From a virus, in IMG/VR virus record IMGVR_UViG_3300010354_000391, positions 1 through 30,010 of that record: DNA of 30,010 nt, one strand, 5' to 3'. This document shows positions 19,301 to 25,504 of the stretch, piece after piece. The position numbers and the translations under genes are program-made. Under the pieces are notes generated by a model. The model was not told the origin of the DNA, did no database searches, and was given only the letters and a program-made list of their open reading frames with translations. Every line of letters begins with the position of its first letter. Within the stretch, counting starts at the first letter, position 1.

Positions 19301-19315
19301 AATGACGGCCGACAT
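13367..19315 (-). CDS. Giant internal virion/ejection protein with helical repeats, coiled coil and dockerin-like loop
   Basis: A 1982-residue protein. Residues 1-60 form an Ala/Val amphipathic helix that could insert in membranes. Residues 60-310 and about 700-1010 are Gly/Ala-rich and hydrophobic, with EGTTEAGEEAVIQ shared in type with the polyvalent protein. FNAEEYRKLNGL (from 456) plus DPYEHFLDKGQF resembles NPDV-type repeats. Four 46-51-residue helical repeats fill 1087-1279. A long coiled coil with three 69-residue repeats follows. A loop DYNADRVIDQKD (1813-1824) fits the dockerin/EF-hand calcium pattern. The end holds KIGYIYDWSSIF and YAQGGQ. It probably forms an ejected channel or scaffold (inference). 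A tape measure is the alternative. Confidence 0.8.
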   Translation of the reverse strand: MSAVINAIEAIGEAVGDVIESVGNAVVDVVDFVADKIVAPVGRAVGKVIEGALNDPIKTIAQVAAIATQQYWALPLIEGADVAIAGGDVGDVLEATAKAYVMQQVGSYVGKAAGAAAGEAAAGAQYGTSGTQAAMLAAQEAGMGTASAIASDIVGAAAGSAAVAVVAGRDPVQALITGGVGAAVPAVLGQVTGFQQLPGSAQRVISAAVTAELSGQNVTAATIGATIAASGVVTGALKSFDPSGSKLDDVQRAIVTDILMGTATAALTNGNPSNVVSAAMMTAGSKALGDMITGAFKTATTETKAAYQKADTKAEEIKANEATQRTAVDNYNSVRNQLQGRIDEQNRLIKVANDTRAALEADNTNEEKYNAAVAAKQAADSYITSLNKDYAEYFRPNLEKYGGELDKLKQNHALLTNDYEAFIKSFATSTDKLTSLLDPLYFTSNRAFVEVMSPGFNAEEYRKLNGLASTEDPYEHFLDKGQFQNAPTNFKAAQAEIVSQRTRLLEEALALKGVNTSTADPAQMGKIIDNLDAKYGNNVAALRTATAQSVLSDNYTMVTRMLDDQQNGVIRIEVSGTAYGAWREPPADKFSLPAGLRYATAEEFNNDSAKLVRTTDGRPVWVIEDPKTAPQNWDAATGSYTTTLAPVVVTGKRPTEVDKLLAYGADPGSWTSVVGKAIVDGAQTLVNWAKDTGNSTLINTAANVIKAGGGFLESINGISVLVGAAPKDTALGKFAEALQGIGKAGNTTEYQAAIKNMQSMIGEAKGVGGTLKAIYGAFKSAPLEFLAEYVGVEGIQEVAPLLIGGVASAGAKGATLALKYGQAVGQRVGTAAGMTAAMTTDIIESAGGSAKNAYDEAYAAARKAGKSEADADKIAIDIAQRSALVAAGTTAVTMGIGGAALEKALIGRTGTGLGDALQAMGDFAKTGSKIAIKEGTTEAGEEAVIQAFLETQLYKLDPTRDVAGNITAAAAFGAIAGGPIAGGAYGASRAGDVISNALLANPMVADTIQTAPNAAAATSALQNLGVTDAGTQANLLNTKYDSQYTSSNEAQTALAKRSDYAYTDADVKALTGATPNSNLDAAVESYVDPRVFDINEAKAAAAAEGYTLTDEQAAALVGQKDEAAATLAARAQYDPQAVTTEEAAKYLADSYKALGFNVTPTAAQVQQFVGQVQEAAQQQAITGYVGENTVTFDEAKKYLSDLGYKPSDAEIRQFVAATNERQQQTAIGAYVDPRLVDEQEARAAYEALGLKKPTQEDVRKLMGQYAETELAGKAQANFDSARYNSIMEQLDGLTVGASQETLDAIAKVKQDLNAQITALGGDVTKLSGDVATAKQSLTEAIAAVERGNTARFGDVDKAIADLKAAGLTTEQVQSIVTQSSTNLSSQFRTALTEAAQGNTTALGELRTNLEAKIGDVQTSLKTALGEQSEAFDAKVQALMAQGRSYQDATTQALSELGVQLSDLGADFTTKLEGLSGSVTRQITDVQTSLTQAIADAKAAGLQGDAALQAAINTVAGDLGTTKADLLAQLGTTESGLRQEFAAQIGGVQTQISGVEAALTQAIADAKAAGLAGDAALQAAINTVAGNLGTTRADLLAQLGTTETALRQEFATQIGGVQTQLGEVQRSILNQMAAYEQAGVARDDALSLAITSVSQQLGTTKADLLAQLGTTEANLKAGLEQQLGLVTADVQAKYNALTAQQKALADQLVQQGADLNTAIQQAQQQTQTQITGLQQDIQTKYATLTADQKALTDRLVAQGVDLNTAIDTVKTQLQGQISGLEATIGRQTTPATQQDLDAIINLLQTQGAYDPTLDYNADRVIDQKDRVAIEQFLRSQQPDYKPDPNQPFRYAPAAGSKWAPTGIFGAMEADRAATEKAFADQAALISDQAARTRAAQNAAALKTQRLGNLNTMMQMVSQSPDVGGQQVSVKAPDPAKIGYIYDWSSIFANPAQEKMFVTPYAQGGQVSSELDDVNDELLKILRG
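13844..13879 (-). other. Dockerin/EF-hand-like calcium-binding loop
   Basis: This segment encodes DYNADRVIDQKD, residues 1813-1824 of the giant virion protein. Asp, Asn, Asp, Asp and Asp fall at loop positions 1, 3, 5, 9 and 12, with Ile at position 8, exactly the EF-hand/dockerin ligand spacing. Helix-like sequence flanks both sides. Only one loop is visible, whereas true dockerins carry two. Confidence 0.55.
14250..14870. repeat. Three 207-bp tandem repeats coding a coiled coil
   Basis: Matching blocks recur with a 207-bp period: AACAGATCGGCTTTCGT at 14325 and 14739 (414 bp apart), and ATCAGCGATAGCTTGCGTAA at 14624 and 14831 (207 bp apart). Each unit encodes 69 residues, including LGTTKADLLAQLGTTE and AALTQAIADAKAAGL. 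The two copies nearest 14870 are the most alike, which suggests recent duplication. Confidence 0.8.
15478..16057. repeat. Four divergent 46-51-residue helical repeats
   Basis: Protein-level repeats in the giant virion protein (residues 1087-1279), starting at VDPRV, DPQAV, VGENT and VDPRL. Each has an EA-rich helix, an LG(Y/F/L)xPT-like turn, and most have FVGQ or a relative. They are diverged at DNA level, so older than the 207-bp repeats. Confidence 0.65.
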
Positions 19316-19318
19316 CTA

Positions 19319-19774
19319 TCATTGCCCTTGTTGCATAACAACGTAGGCCCGCATGCTGCCATCCGGTTTTTTGTACACTTTCATCCCCCAATGTGAAAAT
19401 TCAGGGCGGTTGGCAATAGACTTGAACAACTGCAAAATACGTTTGTCGTTGAAGTCACTAGTCATCCGTGCCACACCGGATTCGGCTAGACGCGTTACAT
19501 AGGCAATTGAATTGTCGAGGTAGTTGCGAGCCGTATCCAAATTCATCGCCCGCATCGCAACTTCTAATTTATCCTCGCTATAGTGGGTAATGAACACAGT
19601 ATTGCCAATCTGCTCAACCGTTGCGTTTGGTAGTGACCCCTCACTGACAACACCAAGAATCGCAGCTTGTAGCGGCATGTCTCCAAGCAAATTGGCTTTC
19701 TTTGCATCCGCCAATGCGCCCGCAATGATGTCAGAAATTGGCAGCTTTTTCTCTTTACTGTTTGTAATCGGCAT
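19319..19774 (-). CDS. Unknown protein downstream of the ketoacyl synthase
   Basis: A 151-residue protein with no function I can name. ATG at 19772-19774 is preferred because it lies 1 bp after the ketoacyl synthase stop and begins a natural sequence (MPITNSKEKKLPISDI); an in-frame start at 19831 would overlap the synthase by 56 bp. The protein looks soluble and mixed alpha/beta: ISDIIAGALADAKKANLLGD, then GNTVFITHYSEDKLEVAMRA, then a C-terminal strand pair, MKVYKKPDGSMRAYVVMQQG. The spacing implies coupled translation with the ACP/KAS genes, so a linked role is possible. It equally could be a structural protein of the late operon. Confidence 0.75.
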   Translation of the reverse strand: MPITNSKEKKLPISDIIAGALADAKKANLLGDMPLQAAILGVVSEGSLPNATVEQIGNTVFITHYSEDKLEVAMRAMNLDTARNYLDNSIAYVTRLAESGVARMTSDFNDKRILQLFKSIANRPEFSHWGMKVYKKPDGSMRAYVVMQQGQ

Positions 19775-19775
19775 C

Positions 19776-20882
19776 TTAGTTCCCCACCGAAAAAATGGCG
19801 GCTGAATAGACGTTTCCCATACCCGCCGCAAGCGAAAGCAGCAACCCCTCTGGCCTTGGCTGGGCGTCAGACAAAAATACGGTGTCCGTTTCTGTCCTGT
19901 TTGGGATAGCGGGAATCACCCCCGCGTGCATATCCTGCGCCATAAGGCAAGTCTCCAACAGCCCACTAGCCCCCATTGTATGCCCTATGACAGGTTTATA
20001 GGAAGTAGCTACGAACCCATCTGGCAACAAATGAGCTAAGGCAGCGCGTTCTGCCATGTTGTTCGATGCGGTTCCAGTGCCGTGGGTCTTAACAACTCGC
20101 ACATCCCAAGCGTACACTTGAGCCATCTGCATGGCCCCTTCCGCCGCCCGTACAAACCCCAACCCAGAATCAAGCTGTCCAAGGGGGTTATCGCACGGCT
20201 CACTGGCAGTGTACGCACCCCGCAACCGAGCTTTTGCTGCCGAATCGGTATGGTCAGCCTCAAAAACGGCAAAAACCGCCCCCTGCCCTACGTAGAAACC
20301 CTGATTTTTGGCGTCAAACGCCGACGGTACGGTGCCTTCTTCGGCCTCGCGTTTCTTAGTCAAGCAGGCTTTGGCTTCCCCAAAGAACTCCAATACGAGA
20401 TTACTTACCGCGTCTTCGACTGATAAGACAACCACCCGTTCAAATCCATAGTACCGGATGAGCGTCTGCACATCCATGAGCACCTTGAGGCTACTGGCAC
20501 ACGCCGAAGAATCTGTAACCACATGATCCGTAGCCCCGCAGGCTTGCGCGACCCGCCCGGCGTAAACCTGAGTAAGGGTCATCGGAAGAAAACGGTAGTT
20601 GTAAGTTAACCGGGACTCGCGGGGAGATGGGGGGATTCCGGCAAAGTGCGCGTTACCTGCGGCAAGAATAAACGCTGACTTCTTTACAGGTCTGTCCCGA
20701 AGCGACTTCAAAAATTCAGCGTCTAGCACTTTGTCGGCTAGCCGATGCGGCGGGTACGTCAACCCCGTCTTAACCCGAGCGTACGTGTCGGGGAACCAAT
20801 GCACCCTTTGCGGGAACGTAACGTCCTCAAGAAGTTCAGTTTGTGTTGTGAAGGCCGTGCGGAAATCAACGAGCTTCACCAT
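19776..20882 (-). CDS. Beta-ketoacyl-ACP synthase, KAS I/II (FabF/FabB) type
   Basis: Predicted to condense an acyl thioester with malonyl-ACP in fatty acid or polyketide chain extension. The full active site is visible: nucleophile Cys128 in TDSSACASSL, His267 in KTHGTGTASNNMAE, and Lys296 with His301 in KPVIGHTMGASGLLE. FDAKNQGFYVGQGA (189-202) matches the conserved FDxxRxGFxxGEGA region, with Gln200 in place of Glu. Cys-His-His marks KAS I/II rather than FabH (Cys-His-Asn). At 368 residues it is shorter than bacterial FabF (about 410) and lacks the usual N-terminal VVITGxG segment. The C-terminal gating GFGG is replaced by GMGN. The ATG overlaps the ACP stop by 7 bp, with GGAG upstream, so translation is coupled. 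Fold and catalytic set are sure; substrate is unknown. Confidence 0.92.
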   Translation of the reverse strand: MVKLVDFRTAFTTQTELLEDVTFPQRVHWFPDTYARVKTGLTYPPHRLADKVLDAEFLKSLRDRPVKKSAFILAAGNAHFAGIPPSPRESRLTYNYRFLPMTLTQVYAGRVAQACGATDHVVTDSSACASSLKVLMDVQTLIRYYGFERVVVLSVEDAVSNLVLEFFGEAKACLTKKREAEEGTVPSAFDAKNQGFYVGQGAVFAVFEADHTDSAAKARLRGAYTASEPCDNPLGQLDSGLGFVRAAEGAMQMAQVYAWDVRVVKTHGTGTASNNMAERAALAHLLPDGFVATSYKPVIGHTMGASGLLETCLMAQDMHAGVIPAIPNRTETDTVFLSDAQPRPEGLLLSLAAGMGNVYSAAIFSVGN

Positions 20883-21160
20883 TGCACGCGCTCCATGGCC
20901 TCGTCTTCAGACGTAGGCTCTTGCGTTTTGTGCTGCAACATAAGCTGCAACATCTCCGCCGGAGTCTGCGGGGTCATCTCTTTGACAAGGGCTTCAGGCA
21001 CCCCATAGATGTCTGAATAGAAGATCGACAACATCAAGGTGTCCATGCTGTCGAGGCCAGTATCTGGCCAAGAGATGTCCATTGTCGTCAATGGCGTGTA
21101 ATCAGTGTGTGCAGGCCGCGCCAGTCGTGCAAGGCGGTTAAATAAAGCAAGATCGTCCAT
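20876..21160 (-). CDS. Acyl carrier protein
   Basis: A 94-residue carrier protein that should hold acyl chains on a phosphopantetheine arm. DTGLDSMDTLMLSIF (33-47) is the ACP signature, with Ser38 as attachment site, compared with the usual DxGxDSLD. Helix II and the following YGVPEALVKEMTPQTPAEML fit helices II-III. The C-terminus (about 80-94) is a short acidic tail beyond the usual ACP length. GAGGT lies 7 bases before the ATG. It is the first gene after a 92-bp gap holding a candidate promoter and overlaps the ketoacyl synthase start by 7 bp. No phosphopantetheinyl transferase is in the window, so the host's would be needed (inference). Confidence 0.88.
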   Translation of the reverse strand: MDDLALFNRLARLARPAHTDYTPLTTMDISWPDTGLDSMDTLMLSIFYSDIYGVPEALVKEMTPQTPAEMLQLMLQHKTQEPTSEDEAMERVQW

Positions 21161-21188
21161 GAGCGCACCTCAAAATGAAGGGACTCAT

Positions 21189-21217
21189 AGTATCCTGTAG
21201 CGGGCGCTACGAATCAA
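21189..21217 (-). promoter_or_regulatory. Candidate sigma70 promoter for the ACP-KAS genes
   Basis: On the - strand, TTGATT (21212-21217) and GATACT (21189-21194) are separated by exactly 17 bases, each matching 4 of 6 consensus positions. It lies about 30 bp before the ACP start in the only long gap of the late operon. No transcript evidence is available. Confidence 0.4.
21197..21210. promoter_or_regulatory. Palindrome in the promoter spacer (possible operator or hairpin)
   Basis: GTAGCG and CGCTAC are perfect inverted arms around a GG centre, filling the spacer of the candidate promoter. It could be a repressor/activator site or an RNA hairpin in read-through transcripts. The rest of the gap (21161-21252) shows no other clear element. 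Confidence 0.4.
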
Positions 21218-21252
21218 CCTTAAACAGTACGACGTTATACAACATCAGGCCA

Positions 21253-22635
21253 TCACTGCGTCAGGTCATAAAACGACAAAGACCCAACCGCGTCCCCGGT
21301 CGTGGCCCCCGAAACAGTCCGAATAGCAACCGTATATATGTCACTGACACCGGCGATTGACACGCCTAGTTGTAGATCAAAGTTGTACCCAGTCGGCGCA
21401 GCCAACCCCGGAGCACCCCCTGATCCAGAAGCCGTTGTGTAGTCCGTCTGCACGATGGAGCCGCCAGCCACGCCGGTGGAGGCAACGTCATATTCCACGT
21501 TTGCATCCGTTGGCACCGGCACCCATGTTGTTGGTCCCGTCAGTGCCGGATTTTTGATGAGCGCCACTTCGTAATTTTGGCTGGTGGTAGGCAAAACTTG
21601 GATACGATTTGGCAACACAACTGCTCCTGTCCTTGCCGCCGCCAAACGAATCGAAACCAACGGCAAGAAGGTATTGCTGATCGTCCCCAAAATTGAAGTG
21701 CGTCGCGCTACGTGGTCAATCGATGTTTGCTCAAATCCACCTTCAGAGACTACTGAACAACAAATTGCCTTCATCGACGCTGCCACCGCCGCAGTGGCTG
21801 ACACAATTTCATACCGCACCGGCAAGATGGCCGTAGTCATGTAGACCGAACTGCCGTAGACGTTGGCAGTGTTGAAGGTGTGGCAGACGATGTATTCGCC
21901 GTTGATGATAAATCCGCAACGAACAGAACCCACTCCAAGCCACTCAAAGTCCATCCACAAAATTTGTGGGTGGGACAAATCGAGCGTCAACCCCGAAGCG
22001 CCAGTACCGTCAAGTTTGTCACCGTTCCAATCGGCTTGGTTTACAAAGCGGGCATCGGACGCCGTACCCGACGTATAGGTGCGCATGACAAACGATAGGG
22101 TGGAACCATTCTTTTTGAAGAACACGCCGTTCTGGGCGTTGTAGTACCCCACTTGCTGCGTAAGATTAGTGCTTGTGCTGGTATCCATAACGAAGGTTGC
22201 TAGAAGCAACAACCCTTTACCCGGCTGATACGGAAACGAACGGTATGACTGGCGGATCACGGAGCCTACGCCCGCACCAGTGACCTCCATCTTGACGGCG
22301 GCTTCGTTAGGCAAAAATGTGGTTGTACCTGTACCGGTCGTCGCAACATCAAACTGATTGTCGGCTGCATAACGATTCTGGCTGTCAAATAATGTATAGG
22401 GTTGGCTTACACGCAACCGCCCGAAAGCGTCTGTATTAGTGCCACCAATTGATACCGGTAACGTGTCCATGTTTGTCATAAGCTGCCCCAGAATGCTGTT
22501 CAAACGGTTGAAGTACAACCGCAGCACGTTGTTGAATTGGTCTTGGTAGTCTTTGGAATACTGGAGCGTGGCTTGAGGGAGCGCAGGTGGCGCTATGCGT
22601 TGAAGTTCATAGTCCGTAGTAACAATAAACGTCAT
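21253..22635 (-). CDS. Virion structural protein, probably tail
   Basis: A 460-residue protein with no specific family I can name. The first 60 residues are helical with YSKDYQDQFNNVLRLYFNRL. The rest is Ser/Thr/Gly-rich beta structure: AFGRLRVSQPYTLFDSQNRY begins a sandwich- or lectin-like domain with WMDFEWLGVGSVRCGFIING. A second beta domain ends at GDAVGSLSFYDL. The pattern of an N-terminal helix then beta domains suits a tail-attached fibre or appendage (inference). The ATG overlaps the stop of the nozzle gene by one base (TGATG), a coupled arrangement. It is the last gene before the 92-bp gap and the ACP-KAS pair. Confidence 0.75.
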   Translation of the reverse strand: MTFIVTTDYELQRIAPPALPQATLQYSKDYQDQFNNVLRLYFNRLNSILGQLMTNMDTLPVSIGGTNTDAFGRLRVSQPYTLFDSQNRYAADNQFDVATTGTGTTTFLPNEAAVKMEVTGAGVGSVIRQSYRSFPYQPGKGLLLLATFVMDTSTSTNLTQQVGYYNAQNGVFFKKNGSTLSFVMRTYTSGTASDARFVNQADWNGDKLDGTGASGLTLDLSHPQILWMDFEWLGVGSVRCGFIINGEYIVCHTFNTANVYGSSVYMTTAILPVRYEIVSATAAVAASMKAICCSVVSEGGFEQTSIDHVARRTSILGTISNTFLPLVSIRLAAARTGAVVLPNRIQVLPTTSQNYEVALIKNPALTGPTTWVPVPTDANVEYDVASTGVAGGSIVQTDYTTASGSGGAPGLAAPTGYNFDLQLGVSIAGVSDIYTVAIRTVSGATTGDAVGSLSFYDLTQ

Positions 22636-24482
22636 CAGCGTCTCCCATCTTTACGCATGTCCAAACGTGGAGAGCCAAGCTGCCATGCGACCCCAAGACC
22701 AGAGGAAGACACCTTCAAAATCATTTGCCGTCCACGCACCTTCACAAAGACCTGCCCAGTAAACTTCTCAATAGGCACCGTGGCCGACCGTACGACGGGT
22801 GTGACGTTTGTTCCACCAACAGAAGCAGGAGTGGTGTACCCCGCACCCGAATTGACCATAGGCAGCAGCGTCATCGTAACCGCCGGATTAGCGGCGTTTG
22901 ACCCACTGAAGTTCATATCTGGAAGCATGCGCCAGATGTACATAAAGTTGTGACCGTCGTCCAAGTCAAACTCTGACGAAGAAATAAAGGCTTCGATGGC
23001 TTCGACGTTATCTGTTTCAGCGTTGTCGTTACCAACTTCATGCGCCACTAAGTTGTGGTTGTATGTTGCTGCAATTGGGTTGTTGACAATGCCTGAGTCA
23101 ACCCACGCGGTTCGAGCCATTGAGCCGTAGTACCACACATCTTCGGCATAGTTATAGACGACGTAGCTGTTAATGGCTGTACTCGACCCAGAGCAATAGA
23201 ACCACCAAATCTCGTTAAACGCTTCGTTCGTACCTGCAAAAATTTGCGTGTACTGGTCCATGTTTAAGTTGTTAAAGACGAACTGCCGCAGATCACAACG
23301 TAGAGTTTGTGTACGCCCATCGTACTTGTAAAACTTGTCCACACCCATCCAGTACGCTACGCCGTTGGCGTATGCCACGGCATTCTCACTTGCGATAGAA
23401 GTGTTCTCGCCCACCAACTGCGCAGACCACACAATCGGTGCACCGACGTATTGCAGCGAATAAAGCGATGTATCCGTCCAGACCAAGATTTCCTGACGAG
23501 ACTGCGTAGCAGTCACGATCTCTGACCCACGCGACAAGCGTAAGAACCCCGCTTGGTTTGTCGGAGCCGGGGTCCAATTTGTGGCGTCTTCCTGATCGGA
23601 CCAACGAATCAGCATGGCATCGAAGGTGCCATCTTGCTCACACCCCAGTGCAAAGACAAATCGGCTTACATCCGACACGAGCAAAAAATTCTGTTGAGTT
23701 GGGACGCCGGATGCGCCCATCATGTCAGCCAAAGCAACAGCGCGGGTGTTCAAACCCGCCGACGCATCCCAGTAGTAAATTGCACCTCCACGTGGACCAA
23801 AGATCAAATCTTCACCAAAATTTGATTGGCTCCATAGGCGCAAGGATTTTGTAGAGGGCTGTCCAATACCCCATGGGCCAGACCCCCATGTAGAAGACCC
23901 CCACCCTACCAACGGGACGGCAATTGCGGCCCCCGTGTTGATTTGATATGCAGCGGTCACCGTTCCACCGCCGTTAGCGGTTGCAGACGCTGGAGTTCCA
24001 GCATCTATAGTGAACGTAGTAGTAAGTTGATCGACGGAAATGATTTCGTATTCGCCACTTATGGTAAGCCCACCTACGGGTGCGGCCCCGCTAAAAGTTA
24101 CGAAATCTCCGGCCAACAAATTGCCCATGCCCGCATCGGTCACGGTCACAATACTGTCACCACTTACCGTATCAAATGGGTTAGTCAGGGTGTTGGTTTC
24201 TTCGATAGGGGTGATGTCGTAATACGCACCACCACTCTCAACATAAAACTTGAGGTTGGTACCGACCCCGGTATAAATCAGCCCATCTAGCGTGCTCCAC
24301 TGATGCAGTGACCGGCACACCCCCAAAAAAGTGTTTTCAGAAATGCGTTCCCACCCGCCAATCTTCTCGGGGGTACCTTGACGAAAGCGCACCTTATCGG
24401 ACTCATACCAGCCCCCCTCGGTCGTGTATCGAGTGTTCTCCCGGTTTACCCCGGGACGCAATTTCAGTTTTTGTAACGGCAT
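22635..24482 (-). CDS. Tail nozzle / DNA stabilisation protein, P22 gp10-like
   Basis: A 615-residue beta-rich protein. The opening LRPGVNRENTRYTTEGGWYE followed by VRFRQGTPEKIGGWERI (31-47) is the hallmark of phage stabilisation proteins like P22 gp10, which plug the short tail and keep packaged DNA in. Repeated beta segments with GVGTNLKFYV, FIFxGxNE-like and WSxxxxNW-like stretches, such as WSDQEDATNW, fit a propeller-type fold. An acidic helix precedes a C-terminal beta domain ending near GVAWQLGSPRLDMRKDGRR. The AGGA box is about 9 bases before the ATG. This gene is the main support for a podovirus-like tail. The family call is by pattern; T7 gp12-like nozzle is the close alternative. 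Confidence 0.72.
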   Translation of the reverse strand: MPLQKLKLRPGVNRENTRYTTEGGWYESDKVRFRQGTPEKIGGWERISENTFLGVCRSLHQWSTLDGLIYTGVGTNLKFYVESGGAYYDITPIEETNTLTNPFDTVSGDSIVTVTDAGMGNLLAGDFVTFSGAAPVGGLTISGEYEIISVDQLTTTFTIDAGTPASATANGGGTVTAAYQINTGAAIAVPLVGWGSSTWGSGPWGIGQPSTKSLRLWSQSNFGEDLIFGPRGGAIYYWDASAGLNTRAVALADMMGASGVPTQQNFLLVSDVSRFVFALGCEQDGTFDAMLIRWSDQEDATNWTPAPTNQAGFLRLSRGSEIVTATQSRQEILVWTDTSLYSLQYVGAPIVWSAQLVGENTSIASENAVAYANGVAYWMGVDKFYKYDGRTQTLRCDLRQFVFNNLNMDQYTQIFAGTNEAFNEIWWFYCSGSSTAINSYVVYNYAEDVWYYGSMARTAWVDSGIVNNPIAATYNHNLVAHEVGNDNAETDNVEAIEAFISSSEFDLDDGHNFMYIWRMLPDMNFSGSNAANPAVTMTLLPMVNSGAGYTTPASVGGTNVTPVVRSATVPIEKFTGQVFVKVRGRQMILKVSSSGLGVAWQLGSPRLDMRKDGRR

Positions 24483-24497
24483 GGTGATATTTTCCTG

Positions 24498-25001
24498 TTA
24501 CGACAGAAAAAGAGCAATCTCAGCTTTGCGTCTACGCACCAGCCCGGGCAACTCCTTACCGCCACCTTTTGTCCACGCTTCAAATGCCTCTGCTGCCCCT
24601 TCCCAATCACCTCGATTGGCACGCATCCGAACCTGACTGCGTTGAAGATTACCCAATCCTACGTTAAAGGAAAAGCTGACCAAAGCGTCAAAGCTGCCTT
24701 GACGGCCAACCACGCCGGGAACAAGTCGAAGAACACCACGTTCAAAATCTGCGACATCAACACGGAATAGTTCGTTGATCTCTTCCTTACTCCAGACACG
24801 ATTATCCTCCGGCCTCAAGGGGAACTCAGAGCGCAACATCCCGGTGTAGCCGTCCTTTCGGACAACGGGGAGCCTGATTTGTTCTTGATATAGGACATGG
24901 CCATAGCCAATCGTCCAGATGTGCGCAGGGCACAAATAGGGTTTGCTGCGAAACCCTTCAAAGCGGTGCATCAAATCTTCGCCCGCTTTGCTTAACTTCA
25001 T
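24498..25001 (-). CDS. Endolysin, GH24 lysozyme (muramidase)
   Basis: Cleaves peptidoglycan glycan strands at lysis. HRFEGFRSKPYLCPAHIWTI holds catalytic Glu15, Cys24 and Thr30 with T4-lysozyme spacing (E-x8-C-x5-T), followed by the GYGH turn at 32-35. Cys replaces the Asp of T4, as in several phage lysozymes. An extra stretch of about 30 residues follows the GYGH turn. SFDALVSFSFNVGLGNLQRS and a C-terminal LVRRRKAEIALF helix match the family; 167 residues is normal. There is no signal or SAR anchor, so it should need a holin. The start overlaps the upstream holin stop by 4 bp (ATGA). Confidence 0.9.
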   Translation of the reverse strand: MKLSKAGEDLMHRFEGFRSKPYLCPAHIWTIGYGHVLYQEQIRLPVVRKDGYTGMLRSEFPLRPEDNRVWSKEEINELFRVDVADFERGVLRLVPGVVGRQGSFDALVSFSFNVGLGNLQRSQVRMRANRGDWEGAAEAFEAWTKGGGKELPGLVRRRKAEIALFLS

Positions 25002-25501
25002 TTTTTAGCCCACTGCCGGGAACCAAACCAGAAGCCAATGATGCCGCCAAGCATGGCCATCTCGTCAGAAGAAAAGATCAACTCAGAGTAGCGGACTACA
25101 TCATCAATCGACTGAATCATGTTGGGGTGTTGCCATAGATAAAGCGCCATAAACCCGTTGATCAGCAACAATTCAATAACGAAGATGTACGTCACTGTCG
25201 GTCTGACTGTCCCAACATAGTTGGCTACCCAGCGCGAGGACTTCTCTAGCACCTTTTGGTCATGCGCCAAGGCGGCTTCGGTCATCCGGGCATCGGTTTC
25301 CATTGCCACTTGTTCGGTACGAATCTCCTCCAAACGCGCTTGTGCAGCAAACCCGGCAGCGGCCAGAGCAAGCTCTTTCTCCTTTTGGAGCGCCATAATG
25401 GCCAGTTCGTGCTTCTGATCCGCCTTACTTTGGAAGAACTCAAGGAGCTTGGGCAACCCACTGATAAGCAAACCACCAAGTGTTGAAATCAGGGAAAGCA
25501 T
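24998..25501 (-). CDS. Holin, 3-TM gene-transfer-agent-release type
   Basis: Predicted to form the inner-membrane lesion that releases the endolysin. A 167-residue protein with an N-terminal hydrophobic helix (3-23), a long charged coiled coil (25-90), a transmembrane segment after Arg-Pro (100-123), an acidic loop, and a final hydrophobic segment ending in GFWFGSRQWAKK (155-167). The RP before the second helix and terminal GFWFGSR match the 3-TM holin family known from gene transfer agents. It overlaps the endolysin by 4 bp and sits 3 bp after the neighbouring membrane protein. The call is by pattern and context. Confidence 0.8.
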   Translation of the reverse strand: MLSLISTLGGLLISGLPKLLEFFQSKADQKHELAIMALQKEKELALAAAGFAAQARLEEIRTEQVAMETDARMTEAALAHDQKVLEKSSRWVANYVGTVRPTVTYIFVIELLLINGFMALYLWQHPNMIQSIDDVVRYSELIFSSDEMAMLGGIIGFWFGSRQWAKK

Positions 25502-25504
25502 CAG

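Noticed and set aside
19776-21160. ACP-KAS as host chromosomal contamination or a misassembly
   Set aside because: Spacing, strand and overlaps are continuous with phage genes on both sides, and the synthase differs from standard host FabF; misassembly cannot be fully excluded without reads.
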